Source: Ralstonia insidiosa (GTDB lineage Bacteria > Pseudomonadota > Gammaproteobacteria > Burkholderiales > Burkholderiaceae). Taken from it: a stretch of DNA of 64,000 nt. The notes below the pieces were generated by a model. That model had not been told where the DNA came from. It ran no database searches and saw nothing but the letters and a program-made list of their open reading frames with translations. Shown one piece after another: positions 27,293-36,649 of the stretch. The stretch covers positions 3,410,001-3,474,000 of the forward strand of contig NZ_VZPV01000001.1 of NCBI RefSeq assembly GCF_008801405.1, given 5' to 3'. A program made the translations under genes and the position numbers. The first letter of the stretch is position 1. The number at the start of each line of letters is the position of its first letter.

Positions 27293-28648
27293 ATGCCCGA
27301 GCGCAACCGGCCGCCATTCAGCGGCCTTACTGGCGCGATTGCCGGGTCGACTACCAGCGCCCAGGCCGTAACAGGAGACAACCCTGAAGACACGCCCGGC
27401 GGCGCCCGTGAGCCGATGTCTGGCGGCCGCCCCAACACCGCGCGCGATGTCGCCGCGCAGGATCTGGCCAGCGATACCGCCCTGTGGCGGTTTGCCCTGG
27501 CAGCAGAAAACGGCGGCCGTGGCCCCCATCCCGACGCCGCGCTGCGCGACGATCTCTCCATTCTGCGTATCCTGCGTGGTGCCGATGGCCTACGCCTGCT
27601 CCGGCAAGGACTGCGCAGCGCATTTCCGGGCGCCGCCCTGCGCCTGACGACGTTCTGGCCCGAAGAGCAACCGCACGCCTATCCGGCCCGTGCCGAAGCC
27701 CGCCCCGCCGAGTTCGGCGACCTGCTCGTACTGTTCCGCCTGCGCGGTGCCGTCCCCACGCTCGACTGCCGCGCGCTGTTCCTCACCGCCCGCCGCATCG
27801 ATCAACCCGACGATGCGCTGGACAAGCACCACACGCTGCCGCAGATCAACCTGTACGAAGGCTGGCCCGACTTCAACGTCTACGCGCGCTCGCCGATCAA
27901 GTCGCGCAATGCCACCTTCCTCGGCAAGTTTGATCTGTCGGCCGAACTGGATCCGCTGCGCCGCATCGGCCGCGACCAGCGTCAGTGGCGTTACCTGACA
28001 CCGTGCACCGGCCTGCAGGCCCATTCGCAATGGCCCGGCGCCCGGCCACTCTCGCCGCTGCAATGGCGCTGGCCCTCCGGCCCGCAGGCAGGCGGCGCGC
28101 GTCCGGCGAGCGGCTCGTTCACCGGCCTGCTGCGCCAGCTTGCCCGCCCCGAAGGCGCGGGTGAAGACTGTTCCGCCGGTACCGAAGTGCCGACCTGGGG
28201 ACGCCTGATCAACAAGCTGCTCGACCACAGCTGGGAAGTCGCCCCGAGCCACGCGCTCAAGAGCGGCAATATTTCCTCAATGGCATTCTGGACGCGGCTG
28301 CGCGGCTTCCTGACGGCGGAATACCTGCTCGGCACGCATTCGCTGCAGAAGGGGTTCGGCGCATCGCTGCAATTCGAGATGGCCAACGGCCTGCAGGATA
28401 TCGTCCGCGACGACTGGACGGCCACCACCGGCTTCGACCCCGAAGACCTGGACGTGCCCGGCGTACGCAGCACGCTGCAGCGGATCGCCGCGTCCAAGCT
28501 GGCGGTGTTCGGCATGAGCGCTGAAGATCCGGCGCCGCTGGCCGCACCGCGCCCGCAGCGCGGCGTCACTCCACGCCCCGACGGCGAACGCGAAGGCCAG
28601 CGCGTGCTGTTGATCGACGTGATTCGCCCCAGCGCGGCAGCCCTCTAA
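27293..28648 (+). CDS. hypothetical protein, unrecognised
   Basis: 451-residue soluble protein that I cannot place in a family. The first 60 residues are Gly/Pro/Ala-rich and probably disordered. A folded region from about residue 60 includes LSILRILRGADGLRLLRQGL and GDLLVLFRLRGAVPTLDCRA; a helical region near residue 350 reads NISSMAFWTRLRGFLTAEYL. The end is again Pro/Arg-rich. There is no signal peptide or membrane helix. GGA lies about nine bases before the ATG. GC-rich third positions match neighbours, so there is no sign of recent acquisition. It stands alone between the chemoreceptor and an exporter gene. Confidence 0.7.
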   Translation: MPERNRPPFSGLTGAIAGSTTSAQAVTGDNPEDTPGGAREPMSGGRPNTARDVAAQDLASDTALWRFALAAENGGRGPHPDAALRDDLSILRILRGADGLRLLRQGLRSAFPGAALRLTTFWPEEQPHAYPARAEARPAEFGDLLVLFRLRGAVPTLDCRALFLTARRIDQPDDALDKHHTLPQINLYEGWPDFNVYARSPIKSRNATFLGKFDLSAELDPLRRIGRDQRQWRYLTPCTGLQAHSQWPGARPLSPLQWRWPSGPQAGGARPASGSFTGLLRQLARPEGAGEDCSAGTEVPTWGRLINKLLDHSWEVAPSHALKSGNISSMAFWTRLRGFLTAEYLLGTHSLQKGFGASLQFEMANGLQDIVRDDWTATTGFDPEDLDVPGVRSTLQRIAASKLAVFGMSAEDPAPLAAPRPQRGVTPRPDGEREGQRVLLIDVIRPSAAAL

Positions 28649-28673
28649 CCCCCCAATCTCGTTTCGAGAAAAA

Positions 28674-28722
28674 GCCGCACCCGCACCGCCGAGAACGCAA
28701 CGTTTTCTCGGCGGTGTGCGGC
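28674..28722. terminator. long hairpin between the orphan gene and the exporter
   Basis: CACCGCCGAGAA on the left pairs with TTCTCGGCGGTG on the right, extended by GCCGCAC/GTGCGGC at the base. The A-run on the left (GAGAAAAAG) gives a T-run only for leftward transcription. For the rightward orphan gene, 25 bases upstream, it could act as a weak or stabilising terminator. Confidence 0.6.
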
Positions 28723-28754
28723 TATGCTGTAGCGTTGCATCTGCTGCACCGCCC

Positions 28755-29651
28755 ATGTCTTCCGCTGCCCCCGCCTCTTCCACCTCCATCACGTCGTCCC
28801 CCTGGATGCCCATTCTTGCCCTGATGGGTTCGATGGCCTCCGTGTGCCTGGGCAACTCGTTTGCCAAGACGCTGTTCCCGGTGCTGGGCGCGGCCGGCAC
28901 CGTCACGTATCGCGTCACCATTGGGGCGGCGATCCTGCTGGCGTTCTGGCGGCCGTGGCGCCTGCACCTGACCCGCGCCGACGCCGGTCGCATCGCCATG
29001 TACGGCGTCACGCTGGCGAGCATGAACCTGTTGTTCTATCTGTCGTTGCAGCGGTTGCCGATCGGCATTGCGATTGCCATCGAGTTCACCGGGCCGCTGG
29101 TGCTGGCGGTGGTGCTATCACGCCGGGCGCTCGATTTCGTGTGGATCGGGCTGGCGGTGGTGGGCCTGCTGATGCTGTCGGTGGGCGACAAGGCAGTTGG
29201 CCAGGTCGATCACCTGGGCGCGGCGTATGCGCTGGCGGCGGGTGTGTGCTGGGCGCTCTATATCCTGACCGGCAAGAACCTCGGCGGTCTGCATGCGGGC
29301 CAGGCAACATCGCTGGGGATGACCGTGGGGGCGTTGTTCGCGATTCCGTTTGGCGTGGCGCAGGCTGGGTCCGCACTGCTGACACCGTCGCTCATTCTGG
29401 CGGGGCTGGGCATCGGGCTGCTGTCGAGCGCGATTCCGTATTCGTTGGAAATGGTGGCGCTCAAGCACCTGCCAGGCAAAACGTTCTCGGTGCTGCTGAG
29501 CCTGGAGCCGGCCATCGGCGCGCTGGCCGGGGCCATCGTGCTGCACGAGCAGCTGACGGGGCGGCAATGGACGGCTATTCTGGCCATCATCGCCGCTTCC
29601 GCAGGGTGCGCACTGACGGTGCGCGCGCCCAAGCCGGCGCACAGCGAGTGA
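28755..29651 (+). CDS. rhtA: EamA/DMT-family exporter, RhtA-like
   Basis: 298-residue inner-membrane protein with about ten hydrophobic helices in two EamA repeats, close in length to E. coli RhtA (295), the threonine/homoserine exporter. Supporting text includes SMASVCLGNSFAKTLFP, RVTIGAAILLAFWRPW, LPIGIAIAIEFTGPLVLAV and SSAIPYSLEMVALKHLP, the last very typical of RhtA. The substrate assignment rests on similarity alone. The start at 28755 follows a Ser/Ala-rich stretch; an earlier start at 28716 is possible but less likely. Confidence 0.8.
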   Translation: MSSAAPASSTSITSSPWMPILALMGSMASVCLGNSFAKTLFPVLGAAGTVTYRVTIGAAILLAFWRPWRLHLTRADAGRIAMYGVTLASMNLLFYLSLQRLPIGIAIAIEFTGPLVLAVVLSRRALDFVWIGLAVVGLLMLSVGDKAVGQVDHLGAAYALAAGVCWALYILTGKNLGGLHAGQATSLGMTVGALFAIPFGVAQAGSALLTPSLILAGLGIGLLSSAIPYSLEMVALKHLPGKTFSVLLSLEPAIGALAGAIVLHEQLTGRQWTAILAIIAASAGCALTVRAPKPAHSE

Positions 29652-29652
29652 C

Positions 29653-30735
29653 CTAGCCGGAAACCCGCGCCACGGCTTGCAGCACGGCCATGCGCGTCTG
29701 CGCGTAGACCATGCCCTTCCACGCCGGCACATCGCAATAGAACGCATCGCGCAGCGCCCGGCGGATGCCATCTGCCTGCGCAGCGCCCTGCTCAGGGTGT
29801 CGATGCAGCCAGTGGTCGGCCCGCAGGGCCTGCAGCACCGCTAGCGGTGCAAGCGTGCCGAACTCCAGCGTGATGCAGGTCTTCTCGATGTCGGGCAGCA
29901 GCTCGTATGCCACGCCCACCAGATCCCCCTTGACCACGGATGACACCGACCCCGGTGCCGCAATCGGCCGGACATCCGCACCCCAGGTGCGGATGGCGCG
30001 CTCGAGTTCAGCCGGGTCGGGGCTGTTGAAAATCTTCTCGCCGTGGCCGTAATGGCCGAGCCCGGTATGCAGATCGATCCATATGAAACGGGAAACACCT
30101 GCCGCATGCCGGGACACCAGCCCGCGCATCTGCAAGGTGCTCCAGCAGGGGGCAGTGCCGCCATAGAACATGCCGTCCGGCACGCGGTATTGCCCACTGG
30201 TTGCGGCGTCCTGCAGGGCTTTCTCGCCGTGCGTGACCATATAGTGCTGCAACGCTGCCTGATCCGCCTGGCTGGGCGGCCACGTTGACGGCAGCAGCAA
30301 CGGATCGACCTCGAGATAGGCCGGATTGGCCGACGCCGCCTCGGCAAAGTCGACGCTGTTGCGGTTGAGGTCGACGTTGTCTTCGTTCACACGCCGCAGG
30401 TGGGCAAACCCATACGGGTTGACGGCGTGCACCAGCAGCAGCGCCAGCCCGGACGTCGCCAGCCGCGCGAAGAGTTCGTCGTCGTGCAGCAGGCCGATCT
30501 GGCAACCGGAGCCGCAGAACCCTTCCACGCCATGCACACCAGAGGTGACGACCAGCAGCGAATCGGCCTGCGCCGGCCAGAACAGCGCCGTGTCGATAGA
30601 GAGCCGCTCGCCGGAGGGCCCAAGCGCATCCGGGTGGAGATGCCGTTCGACGCCCATCCCCTGGGCCTGGGCGGCCGTCAGGAACTTGGCGCGCGCTTCA
30701 TCGTAGGTGTGCGCAAAGAAGGGTTCGACCGCCAT
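29653..30735 (-). CDS. DUF2817 family M14-like zinc carboxypeptidase/deacylase
   Basis: 360-residue protein with M14 metallopeptidase-like signatures: TSGVHGVEGFCGSG (zinc ligands His68 and Glu71), DNVDLNRNSVDF, and WIDLHTGLGHYG carrying the third His. The late TCITLEFGTL has the Glu expected for catalysis. DUF2817 members are uncharacterised; hydrolysis of an amide or acyl bond is a reasonable inference. AGGAGAGG upstream of ATG 30735 fixes the start and excludes a longer frame. It is tail-to-tail with the RhtA-like gene, with stop codons about one base apart. Confidence 0.85.
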   Translation of the reverse strand: MAVEPFFAHTYDEARAKFLTAAQAQGMGVERHLHPDALGPSGERLSIDTALFWPAQADSLLVVTSGVHGVEGFCGSGCQIGLLHDDELFARLATSGLALLLVHAVNPYGFAHLRRVNEDNVDLNRNSVDFAEAASANPAYLEVDPLLLPSTWPPSQADQAALQHYMVTHGEKALQDAATSGQYRVPDGMFYGGTAPCWSTLQMRGLVSRHAAGVSRFIWIDLHTGLGHYGHGEKIFNSPDPAELERAIRTWGADVRPIAAPGSVSSVVKGDLVGVAYELLPDIEKTCITLEFGTLAPLAVLQALRADHWLHRHPEQGAAQADGIRRALRDAFYCDVPAWKGMVYAQTRMAVLQAVARVSG

Positions 30736-30874
30736 GTCCCGACCTCTCCTCTCGATTGGCAACGGAATTGGAAACTGGAAACCGCTGCCAGTGTAGCCGA
30801 GCCCTTTGTCTGTACACGTGTGCAAGAAACGGCGGCGTTGGATGGATCAACCTGTGCTGCCTCACACCCATCCG

Positions 30875-32251
30875 CTAGCTCAGTGCCACCCAGAAGACAT
30901 AGGTCAGCACCAGCCCGACCACGGACACAATCGTCTGCAATACCGACCACACTTGGATGGTTTGCTTGAGCGTGAGGCCAAAGTATTCGCGGATCATCCA
31001 GAAACCGGCATCGTTGACGTGGCAAAAGAACACTGACCCTGCACCAATCGCCAATGCCAGCAGCCCATTGTGCGTAGCACTTAGGCTTGCGGTGAGCGGG
31101 GCCACAATCCCGGCCGTCGTCGTGGTCGCCACCGTGGCCGAACCCGTGGCCTGACGCAGCGCCACCGCAATCAACCACGCCAACAGGATCAGCGGCAGAT
31201 GCCCGACTTGCGCAATCTTGGCCACCGTATCACTGATGCCCGCCATCACCAGCGCCTGCTGAAGGCCGCCGCCTGCGCCAATGGTCAGCAGTAACGCAGC
31301 GATGGGCGGCAACCCCTTGCGCACGATGTCGCCTACCTGCGTGCGCGGCATGCCACGCGCCCAGCCGAGCACCACCATGGCAAACAGCACCGTCAACCCA
31401 AGCGCAATGATGGGCTCCCCCACAAAGTTCAGGGCTTGATAGCGCCAGTCATCGTGCGGCAGCCACAGTTGGGCGACGGTGCGCCCGAGCATGAACAGCA
31501 CGGGCAGAAGCATCGTCAACAGCGAAATACCAAAACTTGGCAGCGTTTGCGCGTCCGGGCGCGCGGAGAGCGTATGCCCGATGTCTTCCGGCGCGGCCAA
31601 GACCAGCCGCTTTGATAGCCACATGCCGTACAGCGGGCCAGCCAGCACTGCGGCGGGAATCGCCACCAGCAACCCCAACCCGAACGTCAGGCCAAGATCC
31701 GCATGCAAGGCGCTGACGGCAATCAGCGGGCCCGGATGCGGCGGAATCAAGGCATGCAGCGTCGTCAAGCCTGCCAGCACAGGCATGGCGATGCGCAAAA
31801 TGGGCTGCCCAGAGCGGCGCGCCATCGCGAAGATGATCGGCACCATCATCACCAGGCCCACCTCGAAGAACAGCGGCAGGCCAATGATCAGCGCCACCAG
31901 CACCATCAACCACGGCAAGGTGCGCGGCGTTGAACGCTTGAGGATCGTATCCACCAGCCGATCTGCTGCGCCAGAACCCGCAACCAGCGCACCCAGCATG
32001 GCACCCAGCGCAATGGTGATACCGATGTTGCCAAGCAAGTTGCCCACGCCCTTGGCAAAGGCAGCCGCGATGGTTTCGGGCGCCAGCCCTGCCGTGATAC
32101 CCGCAACAAAGGTACCCACCAGAATCGCCAGAAACGGGGCAAGCTTGAGCCAACCAATGGCGACAATGATCAATGCAAGACCAAGCACGCATGACAAGAT
32201 CAACTGGGTATCGTGCGGCCCCCAACTGGCCAGGATCGCTACCGGATGCAC
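30875..32251 (-). CDS. GntP-family gluconate/organic-acid:H+ symporter
   Basis: 458-residue inner-membrane permease with 12 or more hydrophobic segments. GntP-family text is clear: LAPFLAILVGTFVAGITAG, GIPLFFEVGLVMM-like GLPLFFEVGLVMMVPIIF, LTTLHALIPPHPGPLIAV, and RQATGSATVATTTTAGI. The start is GTG with GGAGG four bases upstream. No gluconate kinase or regulator is adjacent, so the substrate could be gluconate, a sugar acid or a hydroxy acid. Confidence 0.9.
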   Translation of the reverse strand: MHPVAILASWGPHDTQLILSCVLGLALIIVAIGWLKLAPFLAILVGTFVAGITAGLAPETIAAAFAKGVGNLLGNIGITIALGAMLGALVAGSGAADRLVDTILKRSTPRTLPWLMVLVALIIGLPLFFEVGLVMMVPIIFAMARRSGQPILRIAMPVLAGLTTLHALIPPHPGPLIAVSALHADLGLTFGLGLLVAIPAAVLAGPLYGMWLSKRLVLAAPEDIGHTLSARPDAQTLPSFGISLLTMLLPVLFMLGRTVAQLWLPHDDWRYQALNFVGEPIIALGLTVLFAMVVLGWARGMPRTQVGDIVRKGLPPIAALLLTIGAGGGLQQALVMAGISDTVAKIAQVGHLPLILLAWLIAVALRQATGSATVATTTTAGIVAPLTASLSATHNGLLALAIGAGSVFFCHVNDAGFWMIREYFGLTLKQTIQVWSVLQTIVSVVGLVLTYVFWVALS

Positions 32252-32306
32252 ACAACCTCCTACTTCTACGCTGGATCAATCAAGCCCGATCCATCGACTA
32301 TCCATC

Positions 32307-32732
32307 TCAAGGTTTGCTGAACGCGACTTGCTCGTTGTGCAGATCATCCATCTTCTCGCGCAGCCTGCGTTGCTTGTCGGCCAGATTGCGCTCCGCCTTG
32401 CGGATCTTCTTGGTCTTGCCGTCGCTACGGGCTTCGCGCAACTTATCTTCGGCTTCGCTCACTTCCAGTTGCGCCTTCTGGACGTCCCGCTCGGCTTCGC
32501 GCACCTTGCGCTCGGCGTGTTCGGCCTGACCTGCGTCGGTGCAGTTGGCTTTGGTGCTCGCCAGCGCATCTTGCAGGCCGGCAATCCGGAACGTGTTGCC
32601 GTATTGCTTGGCCATCTCGATCTGCGTTTCAATCGCGCGGATTTTGGTGGCGCAGTTCGTGGTGTCGGCAAACGCCGCAGACGTGCCCAGCAAGGCAAAC
32701 GGCGTGAGGGCGACGAGGAGAGTCTTCTTCAT
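32307..32732 (-). CDS. DUF1090 family periplasmic protein (YqjC-like)
   Basis: 141-residue protein with a cleavable signal peptide (LLVALTPFALLGTSAAFA) and a long charged coiled-coil body rich in Glu, Lys, Arg and Ala (EHAERKVREAERDVQKAQLE). Two cysteines (TNCATKI and KANCTDA) bracket the first helix, typical of DUF1090. Function is unknown. AAGGA seven bases before ATG 32732 defines the start and excludes a longer frame. Confidence 0.88.
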   Translation of the reverse strand: MKKTLLVALTPFALLGTSAAFADTTNCATKIRAIETQIEMAKQYGNTFRIAGLQDALASTKANCTDAGQAEHAERKVREAERDVQKAQLEVSEAEDKLREARSDGKTKKIRKAERNLADKQRRLREKMDDLHNEQVAFSKP

Positions 32733-32830
32733 AGGAGCGTCCTTATATTCAGTCCATCGATACGGCACGATACGACGATAGTTGGCCACAGCCCATCAGG
32801 TTCAACGGATTCTCAACAAGCCGTGACAAA

Positions 32831-32860
32831 TAAAAAAGTCCCGAATGGGCCTTTTTTTTA
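32831..32860. terminator. bidirectional terminator between the response regulator and DUF1090 gene
   Basis: AAAAAAG plus CCC pairs with GGG plus CTTTTTT around GAAT, with one internal mismatch. T-runs occur on both strands. It most likely ends the leftward regulator transcript, whose stop is about 130 bases upstream. Nothing else is seen from 32861 to 32991. Confidence 0.8.
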
Positions 32861-32991
32861 GCTTGGGAGGGCCCTCTACGCGCAATTGCACGCTGCCCTC
32901 CAATGTCGGCAAGCCATACGCAAGCTGATCAATCGTTGCCGACCAATGTGACCATCGGGAACGTGAAGTACGACAATCCACTGCGCCGGGG

Positions 32992-33699
32992 TCAGTCATC
33001 GGTCCGCTTCGTGAGCCGATACCCTCGCCCGTAGACGTTTTTGATCGTCAGCACGGAGTCGCCTTCCATATGGAGCTTCCTGCGGATCTTGTAGATGTGC
33101 TGTTCAATGGAGTGCTTGGCGACCGTGGAACCTGTGCCCCATACCGCCAAGGCAATCTGCTCATACTGCAGAAAGGCGCCCATTGAAGAAAAGAGCAGCC
33201 ACGCGGTTGCAAACTCGCGGCTGGTCAATTGCAGCGGTACCTTGTTCATCGTCACGCACTCGCTCGCGCGATCGAGCACGTACGGACCAATGACCAGTCG
33301 GTCGCCGCTCCTTGTTGGCACCTGAACGCCAGACCGGATCAGTACGCGCTGCACACGCACGTACAGCTCTTCGCGGTTGAGTGGCGCGAGGATGAAGTCA
33401 TCAACGCCAGCCTCAACGGAGCGATACAGCGCATCACGTTCCGAAGGCTCTCCGAAGACAAGGATCGGCGTGGCATTGCCAGCGTTGAATTGTCGCCATG
33501 ACAGCGCGAGGTGGCCATCCGCATGGAAATGCGGAGCATCAATCAGCAACAGGCTGCAACGCTTGAACTTCCGTGAGTGGCGAATGAGCGCCGTGACGTT
33601 TTCGAAATGCAAGCAATTGATATGCGAGCTGGCACCTGCCAGACATTCGGAAACCAGCGTGAATACCGGGGCGCTCGAGGTGACTACTGCGAATTCCAT
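32992..33699 (-). CDS. atypical OmpR/PhoB-type response regulator
   Basis: 235-residue regulator with an N-terminal receiver-like domain (about 1-120) and a C-terminal winged-helix DNA-binding domain (about 135-232: LTSREFATAWLLFSS, KHSIEQHIYKIRRKL, TIKNVYGRGYRL). The candidate phospho-acceptor Asp54 (LLLIDAPH) remains, but the acidic pair after beta-strand 1 is absent (AVVTSSAPVF) and the conserved Lys-Pro reads Ala105-Pro106 (FILAPLN). It is therefore probably not controlled by ordinary phosphorylation. GGAG five bases before ATG 33699 fixes the start. There is no histidine kinase partner nearby. Confidence 0.87.
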   Translation of the reverse strand: MEFAVVTSSAPVFTLVSECLAGASSHINCLHFENVTALIRHSRKFKRCSLLLIDAPHFHADGHLALSWRQFNAGNATPILVFGEPSERDALYRSVEAGVDDFILAPLNREELYVRVQRVLIRSGVQVPTRSGDRLVIGPYVLDRASECVTMNKVPLQLTSREFATAWLLFSSMGAFLQYEQIALAVWGTGSTVAKHSIEQHIYKIRRKLHMEGDSVLTIKNVYGRGYRLTKRTDD

Positions 33700-33769
33700 T
33701 TGAACTCCATCGGCGCGCAGCTCCCGTTCGGGGCAGCTACAACCCATGCCGACATGGACAATCTTGTCT

Positions 33770-34168
33770 TCAATATTCGTCCACAAAGACTTTTACGTCG
33801 CCGTTGCGCAAGAAATGCACGGACACATGGCCACCGTTGCTTCCCGCCAGATATGGCGGTGGCACGGCAACCAGGGTCTGAGGCGGGCGAAACGCGTCGT
33901 CCGACCAACTGACGGTGAGCGTGAAATCCCTCTGATACTCACGCGGCACGCGAAGGCAGCACAGCGATGTTTCGCTAGCCCCATGCCGTGCAACGCCAGC
34001 ACCGGTCACCTCGTTGATCGAGAAATTGCGGATATCGTGGTCTGTATGGTTGAACGTGACGATGTCTGCCATCACAGTGCCGCTGTTGGTGACGCATCCT
34101 GAACTCATCAGACAGCAAGCCAGCCAACAGCCAACGATCACCCGCTCCACAGCCGAAGCCTTCCTCAC
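33770..34168 (-). CDS. DUF3304-type exported lipoprotein
   Basis: 132-residue protein with a probable lipoprotein signal (GCWLACCLMSSGC, lipobox Cys about 25). The mature part fits DUF3304: VTFNHTDHDIRNFSINEVTG, then the Cys-Cys pair SLCCLRVPREYQ and VSWSDDAF. These proteins occur in multiple copies in Burkholderiales, often beside type VI effectors, but nothing of that system is seen here. The GTG start is preceded by AAGGAG at seven to eight bases. Confidence 0.75.
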   Translation of the reverse strand: MRKASAVERVIVGCWLACCLMSSGCVTNSGTVMADIVTFNHTDHDIRNFSINEVTGAGVARHGASETSLCCLRVPREYQRDFTLTVSWSDDAFRPPQTLVAVPPPYLAGSNGGHVSVHFLRNGDVKVFVDEY

Positions 34169-34239
34169 CTCTGCTCTCCTTCAGGCCGTGTCGGCCGTGC
34201 GGCGTTGGCACGCATGGCATGCCAACGCACGCCTGCGTT

Positions 34240-34440
34240 TCAGGGATGGCCGGACCGCGCCCCGACAGCAGACGCACTCAGCACGGGCCGCTGCTGCGGC
34301 TGCGACTGGGCCGCTGCGGCTTTCTTCTCCTTCATGGCTTTGTCGATGATGTGCTGCTGATCCTGATCACGGAACGCCGAAGCGCTCATTGCGTAGATCA
34401 GCGAGCCAACTGCAACGAGAATGACTGCAAGATTTTTCAT
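34240..34440 (-). CDS. small exported/membrane protein
   Basis: 66-residue polypeptide: hydrophobic N-terminus MKNLAVILVAVGSLIYAMSA followed by a short hydrophilic tail with Asp/Gln/Lys and Ala (RDQDQQHIIDKAMKEKK). The segment reads as a signal peptide ending ASA or as a single anchor. No family is recognised. A GGTGA element lies about six bases upstream of the ATG; an in-frame GTG nine bases earlier is possible. It sits 23 bases downstream of the broken porin gene and may share its transcript. Confidence 0.6.
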   Translation of the reverse strand: MKNLAVILVAVGSLIYAMSASAFRDQDQQHIIDKAMKEKKAAAAQSQPQQRPVLSASAVGARSGHP

Positions 34441-34463
34441 GTGGATCACCGCTGCGCGGCAAG

Positions 34464-35928
34464 TCAGAAGCGGACAATGAGGTCGGCCGCCACCATGGTC
34501 TGGGTGCGCGACAGTCCGCCATTGAAGGCGGGGCTGCTGGCTTGGTAGCGATTGATTTCGGGGCGGATCAGGACGGACTGGTTAAAGAAGTGCGTCCAGC
34601 CAATGGCCTCGCCCCAGTACCGGGCGGGCGTACCCGTACGTTGGCCCTGGCGGTCATCCATGTATTCCACACGGAACGACACGCTGTCTTTCGAGCTGAC
34701 TTGCCAGTTCAGGTAGTCCACCACCGCGACTTCACTCGTGTTGTAGCGGCGCAGCGGGTCGAGGGTGGAGCTGTTCAGACAGCCGAACGGGGTGGATGGT
34801 CCATCGGAGCCAACTTGCCCGCTGCACACTGGCACGTTGTTCTCCTTCATGTACCAGACCTCGAGCTGGTTGTTCAGCGTCTGGCTGAAGCGGTGGCTCC
34901 AGGTTGCCACCCATTGGTTGATGTTGTTGTAGGCGTAGTTGGCCCCGTTGATGGTGTTTGCGCAGCCGTAGATGGAGTCGGCGTTGGAGCCGCTGATCCA
35001 TTGGACGCACAGCAGCGGAGACAACTTCGAGCCGCTGGTGCCCGGGAACGTATCGTTGCCCGCCGTGAGGCCAAGCTGGACCGACCAGTTGTTGTTCAGC
35101 TTGACGGTATCGACCACCCCCACCTGTGTGTACGGGTCATAGGCGTACAGCAGGGAATGGCTGAACAGATAGTTGTCAGGCGCCAGTTGCGCTTCGATGT
35201 CGGGCAGCGAGATGAAACGGCCAACGCGGATGTTCATCCCCTGTGCGATACCGGGGATGTAGGTATCGACATAGGCCATCGGCATGTCAAAGCCGTACTT
35301 CTTGTTCTTCTCGAGCAGTTGGTCGCTCCAGAAGCCCTTCATGGTCGTGAAGCGGTAGTCCATGCCGTAGATCAGGTCAAACCGGTAGCCAAAGTCCACA
35401 TGGTCGGTCTGGTAGGTATCCGGCAAGCGCGTGATCCGAATGTCTGCCTGGTGCAACTGGATGGAGTTGGGAATCTGGTCGTAGGCGGCGGGGGCGTTGG
35501 TAAAGCGGTTGCCTGGTTGTTTGTTGGACGTGCTGAGGTTGCCGCCAAGCTCAACCCAGCCCGCTGACCTGGGTGCGTGAGTCCTTCCAGAAGTCGGTGT
35601 TCTCGCTGAGCGCCTTCATCAGCGGGTAGACAGGGGCTTCGTTGTGATCGCCAATGGTGGGGGTCCCACCTATCTGATATTCCCCGTAGGGGAACGGCGG
35701 CGAATTCTGCGGTGCCGGAAGTTTGCGCAGCTCCGGGCTCGCACCGTCACCCGTGTAGGGCCACGGCGTATCCGCGATGGACTGCGATCCGTCCGTGTAG
35801 GCGTTCAAGAACGTCGATACGACGCCATCGCCTTTCTTACTCCCCTGAACCTGGGCATCGTCCGCAAAGACGCTCTGGCAAGCCAGCAGAAAAAGTATGC
35901 CCACCCCTCCGACTCTGAATCGGCTCAT
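34464..35928 (-). pseudogene. BBP2-like outer-membrane beta-barrel porin, frameshifted
   Basis: The first part (35928 to about 35560) encodes a signal peptide (GVGILFLLACQSVFA) and about 110 mature residues. It then runs into a stop after SRTQVSGLG. Removing one G from the GGG at 35560-35562 restores SGWVELGGNLSTSNKQPGN and an uninterrupted frame to 34464, giving a roughly 487-residue protein. The remainder shows beta-barrel alternation, extracellular Cys/Asn-rich loops and the terminal aromatic VAADLIVRF typical of outer-membrane proteins. The likely family is putative beta-barrel porin-2 (BBP2/OmpL-like). GAGGG eight bases before ATG 35928 supports the start. Sequencing error and genuine mutation cannot be told apart here. 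Confidence 0.85.
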
Positions 35929-36401
35929 TTAGATTCCCTCAAATATCAATGTTATTAAAACCAAATTCTTTTATAAAGAATGACAAAAAACACGCAAACT
36001 CCGATGCCGAGGCACATCGACTCGACTCCGAAATTTAAAAACACAGCGGGTAAAGCACCCGTATAAATGCTGCCGCGCAGCATAAAAAACCTGTAAATCC
36101 ATCACCAAGATGGCGTCGTTGAGCCAATCTCAATCACTTGATTGCACAAGCAAATTGATAGGTTCGCAAAAACACAACAAAACTCTCAGCAAATACTCAA
36201 AATTAAAATGATCGAATTTCACCAAAACGGCGCACGTTGCACACATACGGTGAGACTCAAGAACATAAGAGGTGCACGAGAAATTGGCATGCCTGCACGG
36301 ATGGCGCTTTGCCGGCGATCGGTTGGTCTTCTGCCGGTGGGAAAAGGCGTCTGCACCCGCCGGCTTGCCGTACGGGCGCTCCAACATCTGGGGAAGGGGC
36401 A

Positions 36402-36436
36402 GAAAAAAAGAAGGCCCGAGCTATCGGCTCAGGCCT
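36402..36436 (-). terminator. leftward hairpin terminator, upstream gene not identified
   Basis: AGGCC-C-GAGC (36412-36421) pairs with GGCTC-A-GGCCT (36427-36436) around TATCG with one mismatch. Read leftward the stem is followed by TTCTTTTTTT. No protein gene ends just before it, so it may terminate a small RNA. Confidence 0.75.
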
Positions 36437-36649
36437 CGAGGTCCGCTGAGTTTTGGCGGAGGGAAAGACCAGCAAAAATGTCGCCAAGATTCACGAGTGA
36501 ATTTCAGCAACATGTGCCAGCCAACTAATGATCAACACATTTTCAGCTTTTGCTTCGATCGATGAGAAATGTTGAAGATTCAATATCTCGAAAGACGCAG
36601 AAAAATTGGAGTCATTGCCGATTGCACGGCTTGATCATCAATTGAGCTT

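Noticed and set aside
34542..35567. 341-codon open frame antisense to the porin
   Set aside because: The minus strand has clear beta-barrel and terminal-aromatic features; the antisense product has none. Its existence does not argue against the frameshift.
36130..36387. 85-codon minus-strand frame in the AT-rich region
   Set aside because: Mixed composition, several Cys, no ribosome-binding site, and no convincing domain.
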